NCBI GenBank assembly: GCA_963921935.1
Contig: OY998179.1
Span: forward strand, 53,922,222-53,986,221
Length of the DNA: 64,000 nt
Direction of reading: 5' to 3'
Origin: Galeruca laticollis
Taxonomy: Eukaryota > Arthropoda > Insecta > Coleoptera > Chrysomelidae
The notes below the pieces were generated by a model. The model was not told where the DNA came from, ran no database searches, and saw nothing but the letters and a program-made list of their open reading frames with translations. Shown here one piece after another: positions 22,434 to 33,164 of the stretch (positions within the stretch are counted from its first letter, which is position 1; every line of letters starts with the position of its first letter). The position numbers and the translations under genes were made by a program.

Positions 22434-23465
22434 TTACCATAGTTTTTGAAAGACCAAGTGGGTCATATATTTGAGATATAATAGAAATAATTTTTTTTTA
22501 GTAATCGAGGTATGAGAACAAGAAATGTTTATATCATATTTTGAAATATCTTGTTTACTGTCCCATTGAACACCTAGGGTTTTGAAGCTTTCAGACTCGT
22601 CCAAATTCAAAATCTTGTTAGGAATATCTTCGGGATCAATGGTTTGTAGAATCTGAGGATGATTTGAAACCCATTTTCTTAAAATGAAATTTGCTGATGA
22701 TAGAATGGATGAAATGTTAGTACATCTAGTTTGCAATTCATTCATATCATTTGAACCTGTTAGTAAGTCGTCGACCTAAAAATCTGACTAAATTGTATTT
22801 GATGCAGTAGACTTTGAATTATGATTTTCGAGAGCTAATTGATTGATACATCTAATTGCTAGATAGGGCGCTGACGTGGTGCCATATGTGACTGTATTGA
22901 GCTGGTACGTTGAAAAGACCTCATTTGGGTTTTCTCTCCAAATTATTAGTTGAAGTTGTTTATGGTCATTGTGTATTAAAATTTGCCTAAACATTTTTGA
23001 CACGTCTGCTGACACGACATATTTGTAAAGTCTGGACCTGATTAGTATATCAAAAAGATTATTCTGAATTTTAGGGCCCACTAACTGTAAGTCATTAAGG
23101 GGCCATCCCGAAATAGTTATACATGAGCCATCTAAAACTACTGTGAGTTTTGTTGTAATACTTGTTTCTTTGAAAACGCCATGATGTGGAAAATAATAAT
23201 TTGGATTTCTTATTGATTCTAATAATTTTGACATGTGACCTAATTGTATATATTCATGAATGAAATTCTTGTAAAGATTATGGAATTCTGGATTTGATTC
23301 AAATTTTTTCTCTAATGCCTTGTATCTATTAATAGCTGTTTCTATAGAATTGCCCAATATTTCAGGTGGCCTTATTAATGGGAATTTGACAATAAATTGA
23401 CCATTAGAATGACGTGAAGTAGTTTCCTTGAATAGGGTTTCACAAAGAAGGTCGTCTTCAGACAT
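22434..23465 (-). pseudogene. BEL/Pao reverse transcriptase
   Basis: A 225-codon frame (23465-22788) covers the fingers and palm: FPHHGVFKE, KLTVVLDGSC, VVSADVSKMFRQI (first catalytic Asp), YGTTSAPYLAIRCI. The YVDD box falls at about 22770. Its first codon has become TAG (22776-22778), leaving VDDLLTGSND after the stop. The thumb follows at 22745-22434 (ILRKWVSNHP, LNLDESESFKTLGVQWD). The gene is inactive through this stop and small frame changes. RT copies element RNA into DNA in the cytoplasmic particle. Confidence 0.9.
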
Positions 23466-24014
23466 TCATGTGGGTTCAATGATTTCATTGAGTTCCCAAA
23501 ATTTTTTTAGTTCATAATCCTCGGGTATGTTTTTAGAAAAATTGCGAATAGACATTTTTATTGGACTTGGAATCAACCCGGAAATGATCCAGCCTAGCTT
23601 CGCGCTTTGTAAAATTGTACGATTTTTACCTAAAGTGATTTTGCCATCTAATGAAAGGTCGCAAAATAGAGTGACCCCGATAATCATGTCGATTTGCTTA
23701 GGCAAATAGAATTCCGGATCAGCTAAATTAAGGTTATTTGGAATATTGATTGAAGAAATATCAACTTGTTCTGTGGGTGTGGTTGATGATATTATTGGAA
23801 CAACATAACCACATATATTACATTGTCAGTTGTTATAGATTGTTATAGATATCGTTTTATTGATTCCCATGATTGACAAATTAGTAGGGACCAATGTTAG
23901 GTTAAAACGCTTGCAACAAGATTCAGTTATTAGATTGGATTGTGCTCCAAAGTCTAATAACGCTCCACAGACTTGGAAACTGCCTTGATCGTCTTTTACT
24001 TTGAAAGTTACAAT
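23466..24014 (-). pseudogene. BEL/Pao aspartic protease region (DUF1758)
   Basis: The minus strand has GALLDFGAQSN near 23955, the Asp box of the protease (D in an LLDFGA context). Then come NKTISITI-like residues and QIDMIIGVTLFCDL at 23700-23660, and LGWIISGLIP near 23590, all DUF1758 landmarks. A single TGA at 23466-23468 separates this frame from the RT frame, which continues in the same phase. The upstream half has more stops. The protease would cut Gag-Pol. Confidence 0.8.
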
Positions 24015-25110
24015 TCAGAGAAGAATGGATGAATTGTAAGTATTTTGTTGATTATAAATAGAATTTGTTTGTAGTACAACATTTGAATGGTCTCCTTGGT
24101 AACTAGATGAATTGCTGGAATCACTGCAAGACTGTTTGATTAATAGAGAATTGCATTGATTGTTTTGTTCGATACTTTTGATTGTATTAGAATTGTGTAA
24201 TAGTGTATTGTGTTTTCGTCTGCATTCCTTACAGCAGACTAAATTGCATGTTTCTCTGGAATGTCCTATTCTCAGACAGTTTGAACATAATTGTAATTCT
24301 TTCACCTTGTTCCATGTTTTATTGATGCTTAATTTTAAGAAGTATAAATATAATGTTCACGTTTGCAGAAGTTACATGTTAATGTCTTGATTGATAAATG
24401 TACTTGATTACGGCCGTGTGGTTTTGTCGATTTTTGGAATTGAATATTGGTTTGATTATGATTGGTATGAACTTTAGTTTGAAAATGATACTCATTGATT
24501 CCAATACATCTTGTCTTTTGATTTCTATCAAATTTTTCACAAAGTTTTTGCCAAGCTCTTCGATATTCTTGAGATCCATCACATCCCAAAATTACTCGTT
24601 TTGCATACCCTTCTAGAGCAGCATTTAAACAGTTATATTTTTGAATATCATTTAGATAGGTATTGGAAACAATTGTTGGCATAAAATTCTTTTTAAATTT
24701 TAACCATTGATCATATTCACCGTTAAAGACCGGTTTTTTTGATTTAAGGAAGTAAAAAGTTTGATAATGAATCTTTGACTGATGAAGAATTTACTATTGT
24801 TGTAGGACTTGTTCTTTTAGAAATGTTATATTTTAAAAATGATAAATTACTATAATATTTATTTTCAAAGGCTCTCGTTCATCAAACTGTATCTCCAGTT
24901 CTCCTTCTGTACAATGTTCTTCTAATAACCTCTTTATATTTTCAAATTCATGAATTAAATTGATTCTATTGTCGTATGGTAATTGAATATCTATTAAATC
25001 AGGTGAGATGATACTCTCTTTGATTGAATTGATATTTTTTTCAACGGTAGTTAAACGTTTTTTATAGATCACCTGTTTCTAATAAGTTGTTTAATATCTA
25101 CACTAGCCAT
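24015..25110 (-). pseudogene. BEL/Pao gag (DUF1759 and zinc knuckles)
   Basis: The likely start is the ATG at 25110 (MASVDIKQLI), broken soon after by a TGA. Helical N-terminus 25072-24833, then the DUF1759 capsid block at 24680-24540 (KYNCLNAALEGYAKRVI, AWQKLCEKFDRN). Zinc-knuckle region: CNFCKREH near 24375 and CSNCLRIGHSRETCNLVCC, CKECRRKHNTLLH at 24290-24195. A Ser/Asn-rich linker runs into the protease. Frame breaks occur at about 24830, 24690, 24510 and 24335. Gag forms the particle and binds RNA. Confidence 0.85.
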
Positions 25111-25515
25111 TATAATAGAAAGTAATTATTAATAGAGATATAATTTGATGTATGTGTTTTTAGATTTGTTTGAAAAATGCAATTCATAATAATATTTAAA
25201 TATCTGATTGATAATTTTTGATACAAATCGAAGAGAATTCAAATAATACGCTCTTGCATGATGATATCAATGACAATAGTAAATAGGGAGGCAGGTTATA
25301 ATAGGATCGGACTGACCTTGTATTGATTCTAGCAAAGCTACTGGTTGCATATCCGACCAAATTGTTATTCTACGTTGCTGTTTCCATCTTGAAACTTGAC
25401 TGGAGGGCTGGATAGGCACACTTCTTCAACTTGTGGATGGATTGATTCATTCTGTATAATTTGTTGTTTTATTAAAATTGATTGAAAATTGGTATGATAC
25501 TAGACTTATTCACAC

Positions 25516-25533
25516 ATCCGGCTCGAAGGGCCA
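25516..25533 (-). promoter_or_regulatory. Primer binding site, tRNA-Tyr-like
   Basis: On the plus strand ATCCGGCTCGAAGGGCCA lies one base inside the 5' LTR. From general knowledge, the 3' end of eukaryotic tRNA-Tyr with CCA reads ATCCGGCTCGAAGGACCA, one mismatch away. Confidence 0.7.
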
Positions 25534-25534
25534 A

Positions 25535-25738
25535 TGTTCTTTGTTAATTATAGTAATTGATAATGTGAATAAGTAAAAATACCTTCGTTTGAATATGCTT
25601 TTAATTTAACATATATTATATAAAAATTCTGACACATGTATCTCACACTGACAGCAACATGCAACGATCGCGACGCTGATAATCTGTCGATCACATCGTT
25701 ACCATGGTTTAACAAAAAATAGGAAAATAAATTGAACA
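25535..25738 (-). repeat. BEL/Pao 5' LTR (204 bp)
   Basis: Matches the left LTR except for point changes and an extra block of about 14 bp near 25678-25692. It is followed by the GCAAC target duplicate. Confidence 0.9.
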
Positions 25739-25809
25739 GCAACCTAAACAAGATGTTTTTTGTGATTGAAGACTATTGACAGCATCCAAATTTCACAAAA
25801 TTTATGAAA

Positions 25810-26775
25810 ATGTCTAATTAAAACGACTTGGAAGGTATCTTAAATGCGACCAGCGAAGCTTCTTCCAGTTTGCTTCCAGTTAAATCCAAGGAAAAGATAC
25901 GAGAAAGCATATAATATGTTCTGCGTGTGCAGAAACACCAATAATCACAAAGGCATTGACAAAAATTTGATGCTGGAATACTTTTACAAGAAATTAAGGT
26001 ATTCATATGGTTAAAGTGGGGTATATTGGTACTAATTTTCTTATTTGCTTTACGCAAAATTCCTCAAAGTATCTAGTTCATGGTCTACGTATTCAATGAT
26101 CGAAAGCACAATACTTATTAGTGAAAATAAGGATATTTCACAATATAAAAAGTTAATCGCTTTTCTGATACGCCAATACGATAAATATGATTCTAAAAAA
26201 TCAAAAGTTCTCACAATTCAGAATGTCACTAAGTTTTTGAATGAAGCTCTGGACGACACGTTTCTGTTAATATAAGTGGTATTAATTTTTGGGCTGAATG
26301 GCCCATGTCAGTGTGCAGAACTATGCAGTTTAGCAACTGAAGATATAGAGGATTCAGGAACAATGCTGATAGTAACGTTACATGATACCAATACAAAGAA
26401 AAAACGTGTATTTACCGAAGGATCAAATGGCAATGGGTATGCAATTTACTATAAGTACTTACTGTTAAGACCCAGAACAGTAAGGCACAATCGATTTTTC
26501 TTGTTCAATCGTCATTGCAAATGTACAATATAGCCAGTTGGCGTCAACACATTATCAAAAATCCCACAAAAAATTGCGGAATATCTAAAACTTCCTGATG
26601 CTTCAAGCTACCCGCTCATTGTTTGAGAAGAGGAAGAAGAATGTCTGCAACTTTTCTTGCTCACAATGGCGCTGATATTCAGGATCTCAAAAGGCATGGA
26701 GGATGGCGGTCCACAAACGTACCTGAAGGATACGTGGGTGAAAGCATTGATAATAAAATGAGAAATACTTAAGAA
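25810..26775 (+). pseudogene. Crypton-like tyrosine recombinase, copy 2 (intronless)
   Basis: The frame starts near ATG 25810. The SAM-like DNA-binding half keeps LLPVKSKEK, KAYNMFCVCRN, SSSWSTYSMIES and KKSKVLTIQNVTKFL. The catalytic half starts at 26276 with VVLIFGLNGPCQCAEL, followed by TLHDTNTKKKRVF, KIPQKIAEYLKLP and, in a shifted frame, HCLRRGRRMSATFLAHNG, KRHGGW and PEGYVGESI. These are the HxxR, HGGW and nucleophile Tyr blocks. At the first catalytic Arg position it has Gln (GPCQC). The codon before the conserved Val is TAA (26273-26275), exactly where copies 1 and 3 have an intron. A frame shift near 26610 adds to the damage. Confidence 0.75.
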
Positions 26776-27261
26776 TGTTCAACTGGGACAACTTCAAGAG
26801 GTCCCCACAGGGATTGTGGTGAATGAAGAAAAGGTTCAGCAACATCTAGTTATTGCGGCTAGGTCAGAAGTTGTATCCTTTTCTAACTTAAATAATTTTT
26901 TTCATTCAACATTTATTGTAATAATATTTAAAATAAACCAATTTATTTCTTGTTAAATTGTGTTTTGAACGACATTGACGTTCTATGCAATAACCGTTGC
27001 TATGTTGTAATGGTTCATATGCTGTATAGTGGCTCCTTACTGTACGAGTTTGAGGTCATTTATCTAGTGCGAAAAACAACGCATTTTTAGAAATCGTCCC
27101 TGATTCTCATTTATGTCTTCCACTGACTGAAAATGACAGCGTCTGAGTGTTTATTTATATTGAGTTGCGTTTCAACCGAAATTTGTTTCACACAGTCTTG
27201 TGGTGCCCATCGAAGCGTCGAATCTTATTAAAAATGTGTAAAGGAAAATTGTTGTTTAATG

Positions 27262-27860
27262 CTATCTGTTCAATAATACTTGTTTCCTTTTTGGAAGAAG
27301 AATTTTAAAGAGGTATTTTGAAGGCTCTAGTAAGAAAGGAATATAAAGCTGCATATCTATGGGAAGAGGGTTTGAATGATAATGAATTATTGAATCAGTT
27401 GTGGTAGGTTTTCTATATATATCACAATGGAGACTAGAGGTATGAATGTTGGGCATGATGAGTAAATCCAAGAACGATAAGCAATTATCAACCTCAAACT
27501 CAATAGTGAAGTCATTTCGTGGGTGAACACTATTCGAAAAATAAAGAAAAGAATAAGCATCTGAATGACTACCTCGAAAAAGGACAACACAATTGTCCAC
27601 ATATCTGTAATAAAACAAAATTAATCTATGAAATTTGGGTTATTTAAGAAAATACTCTACAGGTTATTCATAAATACGTCCGCCAAAAAGGGAGATAAAC
27701 AGCTAGCTATCCATAGCCAAACCCGTGCATTGTCTAAAATAATTATTGGTAAATTTAAAAAAAAATTGCTCCAAGGCAAGACCAAGAACATAACAAATAT
27801 CCAAAATCATCATGATTTTGTGTGAATTTTCCGTTGTGATTTGTATACTGAATATTTGTG
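27262..27860 (-). pseudogene. Penelope-like element reverse transcriptase, C-terminal part
   Basis: The minus strand reads LEQFFFKF near 27785, a degraded GLAMDS-LSPFLADVFMNN block near 27730-27670, YYRYVDNCVVLFRG at 27605 (catalytic YVDD box, second D changed to N), then EVDNCLSFLDLLI and CDIYRKPTTTDSIIHYHS at 27500-27395. The order and IYRKPTTTD motif are specific to Penelope-like RTs. It breaks by frameshifts at about 27620-27720 and ends at 27262 before a GIY-YIG domain. The remainder of the element was not found nearby. The copy is dead. Confidence 0.8.
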
Positions 27861-27924
27861 GATTTTCTTGCATAGTTAGTGGACAAATTCATTTTCGTAT
27901 CATCACCAACAACAACCTTTATAA

Positions 27925-28075
27925 CTATATCTCACGTTACCGAATTCTCTAATTCCTTTTTCTATTTTCGATACAGTCGATAGACAAATTGACCGATCTG
28001 GATACTTATCAATCCATAAATCACGAACATCTTCTTGGGTTCGGGACTTTGTTGTCGATGACGTTATGTACACGC
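27925..28075 (-). pseudogene. mariner-like transposase, N-terminal HTH fragment
   Basis: The minus strand is open over about 50 codons with RTQEDVRDLWIDKYPDRS and STVSKIEKGIREFGNVR. This corresponds to the paired-like helix-turn-helix at the start of an insect Tc1/mariner-like transposase family (pattern YPDRxxISQSTVSKIEKKFxExGxV). No catalytic part follows on the low-coordinate side, where the Penelope fragment begins. Catalytic-end pieces of the same type occur at 34140-34500 and 59275-59529. Confidence 0.55.
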
Positions 28076-28079
28076 AACA

Positions 28080-29165
28080 CACAACAATATTGAAATAATT
28101 CCAACGTAGTGGTCCTCACTGTATAACTTGAAATTAACAAATACTGATATTACAAAGGCTATTTAATACATAAATACGTCGAAACAACTGCAAGCAGATA
28201 TAACATTATTGAAAGTCGTGAATAGATTCCAAATTTATCATCGTATCATGATTTCTGTATGAACTACAATTGAAATTGTTTCGTATATTAAACTAAAAAC
28301 AGCCATTTTGAGTAAATCAGCTTTACGATATATATCTTCTCTCGCAATGTTGTCAAGAATAATAAATTTCTTGAAAGTAGTTAGACTGTAGGTATTCTAA
28401 CTCTAGTTGGAAGTACATACATGTTGCACCCCAAGAGAAGGGAATTGGTTGATAATTAATGAAACCCATATGTACGTTGCGAGAATATAAGGAAGTCCAT
28501 TATTGTGGAGACGTCTAATAAACTGTAGTGATAATGAATACTTAAAGAGGGGTGTACAATTAGTGACATCCGTTGAGATAATCGTTAACATCATCAAAAA
28601 ATTGTGACTAGGGTTACTTTCTGAAATACTGAATACACTGCACGTCACAATGAATTTATAATTTTGATAATGTCAAACGAATTTGCTGAATTAATATTGC
28701 GAAAAAAATTTATGGAATATGTATGGTCGGAATATATGTTTTGTCTGTATCTCGGGCTTCTGTTGGAAACTAATTTGTCTTGAATTATTTGCCAAACTGT
28801 GGATAAAAGGCAGTTTTTTTTTCTCAAATCTTATAATATTGTTGAAGAAGAATAGTGTTATGATAACGGATACAATAATTTATATTTCAAAACTGGAACT
28901 GGAATAACAGGAATATATTGATTAGAGTAGGTGGAGGAGGTACACTCCTTATTATAAACAATTCTTTTGTTTTCTCCTGTTCAAAGGCATATATTAAATT
29001 GAATTGTGGTGTATAATCGCGAAATGAAGCTAATTACATACTAGTGTGAATGTTTTCCCACGAGACGAAGTGGAGTCCACGGGTGCCGGATGCGATTTCT
29101 ACAGCCTCAAAGAAATTAGAACCTTCTACTTAATTTTTCACAAATTCAAAGAATACAAGTGAATG
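28080..29165. other. No gene seen
   Basis: AT-rich DNA. Short frames at 28403-28648 (minus) and 28719-28907 (plus) have no motif, splice context or composition bias that would support them. Confidence 0.45.
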
Positions 29166-29169
29166 ATGA

Positions 29170-29275
29170 TTCACAAAAAGTCTAGGCATCCAGAATCCTC
29201 CTGCCGAAAACGTTTAGGCATAGAGGATTCCCTACTGGAAACGGTCTAGATATCGAGGATACCCCTAGAAGAAAA
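29170..29275. repeat. Degenerate tandem repeat, ~32 bp unit, 3 copies
   Basis: Units resemble TCTAGGCATC...GGATTCCC...GAAAACG. The core GGCATnGAGGAT resembles the repeat at 721-845. Confidence 0.5.
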
Positions 29276-29523
29276 AATTTGATTCCCTATAAATATATAT
29301 TGAACTTATCGTAATAATTATTGAAGAGATAAAGACAAGAATATAGGAAATTCGCAACTTCATCAAATAACAAGGAAAATTTACTTCCTTAAAACAAATC
29401 GAATCATCTGTTATATTGGTAATAATATGTGAGAAGTGGATATCTCATATTAAATAGTACACCTATGATACCACTTATTTAGTATAATTGTAGAGATACA
29501 AAAATAACATTGAAACTATTCAC

Positions 29524-29656
29524 CTTAAATTCCAGAGTGTAAACATTATCATTCATAAATTCTAATTCATTTCCTAAGTAAATTATAAATTCGCTTTCTT
29601 GGTAAACAGCACAAATAATAAATTGTCTATAGCATCTGTAATATCCAACATTGAAT
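29524..29656 (-). other. Candidate internal exon, 133 bp, unknown gene
   Basis: On the minus strand a good acceptor (TTTTTGTGTTCTTTTAG) is followed by 44 open codons and a donor AAG|GTGAATAG. The peptide begins FNVGYYRCYRQFIICAVYQE and ends YTLEFK, rich in aromatic residues. Only one of three frames is open. No family is recognised. It could be an exon of a host gene whose other exons lie outside or were missed, or a chance match. RNA data would decide. Confidence 0.35.
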
Positions 29657-29659
29657 CTA

Positions 29660-31010
29660 AAAGAACACAAAAATATGATAAGATAATAATAAACAGAATA
29701 TTCAATTATAATATAGAAACGTAATTGCCATGTTTACCTAAATAAAATAACAGAAGTGTCAATTAAACTTCATGTCAGTTTAGGACGGAATGCCGATAGC
29801 AGAAATATATTCAGCTATGGAATTATTTATGTTTCTGGAGTATTGATTATTTGGAAAGTGATAGGAACATTGAAAAATTTGACTAAATGAAAAATGGTTA
29901 TAAGGTTATATAAGGTTATATGAAATAACTATTAGAGGATACATAATGATTTAATTGGAAGGCATTACAAAAGGTTTTCAAACAATTTTGATTGTAGATT
30001 TATTGATATCACGAATTTAAAGTAGGATGTATGTAATCATTGTTTGGTAAAATAAGGCATATTTCAGGAGAATTTAATATGTAAATAGTTGAGAGGAATT
30101 ATTTTAAAATATGCATATAAACAAGGTAAAGACATTGAACGGAATATAAATCATGAAATGGGACATATAGTTATTAATCTAGTGCGTTGTTAGTGTTTTG
30201 TCAAAAATAACAACGCGGAGTTTGTTGATATTGGAAACAATTGAGGTCGGTGAGGTGATCCAAAGCTGAAAGGACGCATGTAAGAATTTTTATTAAAAAT
30301 TTATTAAAATCATTTGAATTTATTGAATATCAAAGTAGAAACATATTACAAAAGTTGGAATACAATATAGTAACCATTTAGAAAAGAATATAACGCCAAG
30401 AATTAAGAATTTATAAGAAATACATGCTAGTGTAACATTGAGAGAAGACGCTTAGTAAATTTTGAAGATAATATTCATAGTGTAGCAATAAATAACTCCT
30501 CAAATTTATTAATAAAAGCAATTGAAGCATTAAAAGTAATTTTAACAAAGCAATTCAATAAAATTTAACAGCTTATCTGCCGTAACAGCTATTAATTTAG
30601 TTCTGCAAGTGAATGGGCATTCAGCGTCATCTCCAGAAGTGGATATAGGAATATAGTGGAACAAGAACTTCCCAGTGTAGTGAACAGGTCAGCGTAAATA
30701 AATTTATTTGGTTAATCAATTTAGATTCAAACAGAAAATTTCCTAATTTGGCCAATTTGCCATTGATCATTTCATTTGTAGAAAGAATATCTCCACGTTA
30801 TAAGTATTTTTAGATCATAAGAATTTTATTAAATTTGGTAATGCTTATCAATTTTATGTCTACTGGTGATTATAGTTAACTAACATTTGAGTCATCGTGT
30901 TTTATTTGCAAATCAAGTGCTAAATACAGGAATAAGCTTGATACCATAGGCGTCACATTGATATATTTTATATAATTTATTTACAGCTATCAGAGGAGAT
31001 AATTTAATAG
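29660..31010. other. No gene seen
   Basis: AT-rich DNA with no long frame on either strand. A degenerate ORF near 30600-30690 (plus) is too short to assign. Confidence 0.45.
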
Positions 31011-31015
31011 AATAT

Positions 31016-31198
31016 TTATAAAAGTGCAAATTTCATATTTCTTAATTGATTCAATCCGGAACCCAACGAGAGTATAGGCCAGCACTCCTGTGTCGGAGTA
31101 TAGGCTGCTCTTTTTAAGCTCTTTTGATCCCTTTTGTACGGTGGATCAATTCGTGTGATATCTACTGCTTGCAACAGCATGCGGTGTGAGTTCGCCAT
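31016..31198 (-). other. Unassigned 60-codon ORF
   Basis: It starts with ATG in a good context (AAAGATGG) and reads MANSHRMLLQAVDITRIDPP. The GC content is higher than its flanks. It lies downstream of a LINE ORF1 on the same strand and may be part of that or another element. No domain is recognised. Confidence 0.2.
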
Positions 31199-31488
31199 CT
31201 TTGTAATTTTATTATAAATGTATTTGTCTTTGATATTTTCCTAACGTTGTCAACAAGTTTAAATTGAACATTAGTTCAAATAAATGAAGATTTAAACTAA
31301 ATATATTGTTTTATTTCATCGTTCAGTGTGGATCTTCATTAAGTAAAAGCCTCATCTATTCAATTCCTAACGTTGTCTTTGGTTTTTGTTATAGTTTTAG
31401 TTATTTTTTTTTTCTTGTTATTTGCCGTGGTCATTTTTGCAATGTTTCGATACTCTTGAGCTACTTTTGCTGCTAGTTTTTTCCTTTT

Positions 31489-32262
31489 TTATATCCGTAA
31501 GATATTTAAACTTTTTGTAGTTCTTTCTTTATCAATATCCTCTTCTTCTTTGGTCATTGATCTACTGCTGAATGTTCTTGCTTTGGGTATGGAACCTGAT
31601 GGTCTAACTGTATCGTTCCCTCGCATGTTTTGTTTTGATTCATTTAATGAGTAAGCCGTTCCGTTTATCCTTAGTCTGTTATAATTTAGATTCGCTTGAT
31701 GTCCTTCAATCCTTGCTTGTTTCATGTTTGATCTAAGTTTTTTCCGTTATATTAGTACTTCTCTAGTAAAGTCTTAGTTTATGTATATTGGTGTATTTTT
31801 TAATTTGTTTGTTTGTTTTAAATTTTCTACTTTCTTCTTGTATTCCTTCAGTCCCAGAAAACTCTGTCTTGGTTTACTAGGGTTAAGATTTTGTTTCCCT
31901 ATTCTTCTAGCCTCAATAACTTCATCGCTTTTAAGTTCCAGCTCCGGCTTCTCCATTACATTTTGTGAGACACTCGTTAGTTGCAGCTCATCCTCGTTTC
32001 CCGTTTCTCTTACTCCCTGTATTATAAGGTTTTTGCTCCTCGCTTCACGCTCTATTTTTGCTATTTTCTCTTTATGCCTGCCTAAAGCCTTTTTTAATTC
32101 ATGATTCTCTAGTCTAATGCGGTTGTTTTCTCTTTTCATTTCCGCCATTTCGCTCTGAATGCTATCTAATTTTTTCTCAATCCTTTCATTTCTATTTTCA
32201 ATCTCTTCTAGTTTTCCCAATATTTTCCCCAGTGCTTTCCCCATCTCTGAATTTTCTTCCAT
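31489..32262 (-). pseudogene. LINE ORF1 (coiled coil plus L1-like RRM)
   Basis: From the ATG at 32262, residues 1-75 form a Lys/Glu-rich coiled coil (MEENSEMGKALGKILGKLEE start). An L1-transposase-like RRM follows: RSKNLIIQGVRETGNEDEL, EVIEARRIGKQN, KNTPIYIN. The C-terminal domain includes DFTREV, RKKLRSNMKQARIEGHQANLNYNRLRI. Two in-frame stops (near 31774 and 31750) break it; otherwise the frame holds for 258 codons. ORF1 of this type trimerises and binds element RNA. No ORF2 lies downstream on the low side, where about 100 bp of AT-rich sequence ends near 31380. Confidence 0.75.
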
Positions 32263-32737
32263 TTTGGAATTGACAGGTACCGCGTCACAGACCTAGTTTT
32301 TATTTACAAAGATCCTACTCAATTCAAATCTCGGCCTGGTGTCTGTGCTAGATGTACTCTATCGTTACCTCGAGCGTATAATTCGTTTTGTTTCCTAATT
32401 CAATTGATGTATATTTCAGATGTAGTGAATTTATTTTTTAGATTACGGTCCTGTATTGTCACACTGATATTGTTGTATTAGCATCCCATTAACAATTTTT
32501 TGTGAGACAACTTGTTTATGGTTCTACTTTGAATATGTATGCTCATAAACAATGAATTTTTCAAACTCACCTATTTCTATCTGGTTTTTTTTACTTAATC
32601 ACTGCTACTGCTATAAGTCTGATATTGCCCACTTTTCTCAATTTCCACAGATTTTTAAACCACTTATTTTTTAATTTAATCGGGATCGAGATTTCACGTG
32701 CTTCGCCTTTGCTAGTCGTGTCTAACATGTGCGAAAA

Positions 32738-32794
32738 GCATATTTGATGCACTTAGCATGGTTGCAAACTTCATGCATCGTGCAACAAATATGC
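32738..32794. repeat. Small hairpin, ~23-bp arms
   Basis: GCATATTTGATGCAC pairs with GTGCAACAAATATGC. It resembles the ATGCAAC-containing inverted repeats at 2450 and 9985. Confidence 0.5.
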
Positions 32795-33164
32795 ACTTTT
32801 TGCACTAATTACACAAATAACTATTGTATACGACTATTTATTAATAGATGCATTATGCTTGTGATAGTAACTACAAAATGTAACTCATATTACGAGTACA
32901 CACCTGTTCAATATGAATTTCATATTACAGACCCGTGGAATACAATTTTTAAATTGTTGTTACTAGGGCAACTGAAACAATTGATTTTGACAAATAGTAT
33001 ATTAGACGTTTGCAGTAATTGAGCAGTTCTCAGTTGAGATTAAATTATGTTTAACGCGTGTTTCTCATGCATTCCGACAGTGAAAACTAAATTCCATGCA
33101 TCTGTCCAGAAATTCGTGCAGTTGCACAAGTAGTATCACTTGAATTACTTCTCGGAAAATAAAG

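Larger units (their letters stand above)
14624..25743 (-). mobile_element. BEL/Pao LTR retrotransposon with target duplication and nested insertions
   Basis: Direct LTRs at 14629-14818 and 25535-25738 start TGTTCTTTG and end ATTGAACA. They are flanked by the same 5 bases, GCAAC (14624-14628 and 25739-25743). The element reads on the minus strand: PBS, gag, protease, RT, RNase H, integrase, DUF5641, purine tract. Without the LINE (15299-18172) and piggyBac 2 (19316-21769) it is about 5.8 kb, a normal size for the family. The LTRs differ by substitutions and a 14-bp block present only in the right copy. All coding regions carry stops or frameshifts. Confidence 0.92.

Noticed and set aside
29170..29275. 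CRISPR-like spacing of short repeats
   Set aside because: Units are degenerate with no unique spacers, and the DNA is eukaryotic.
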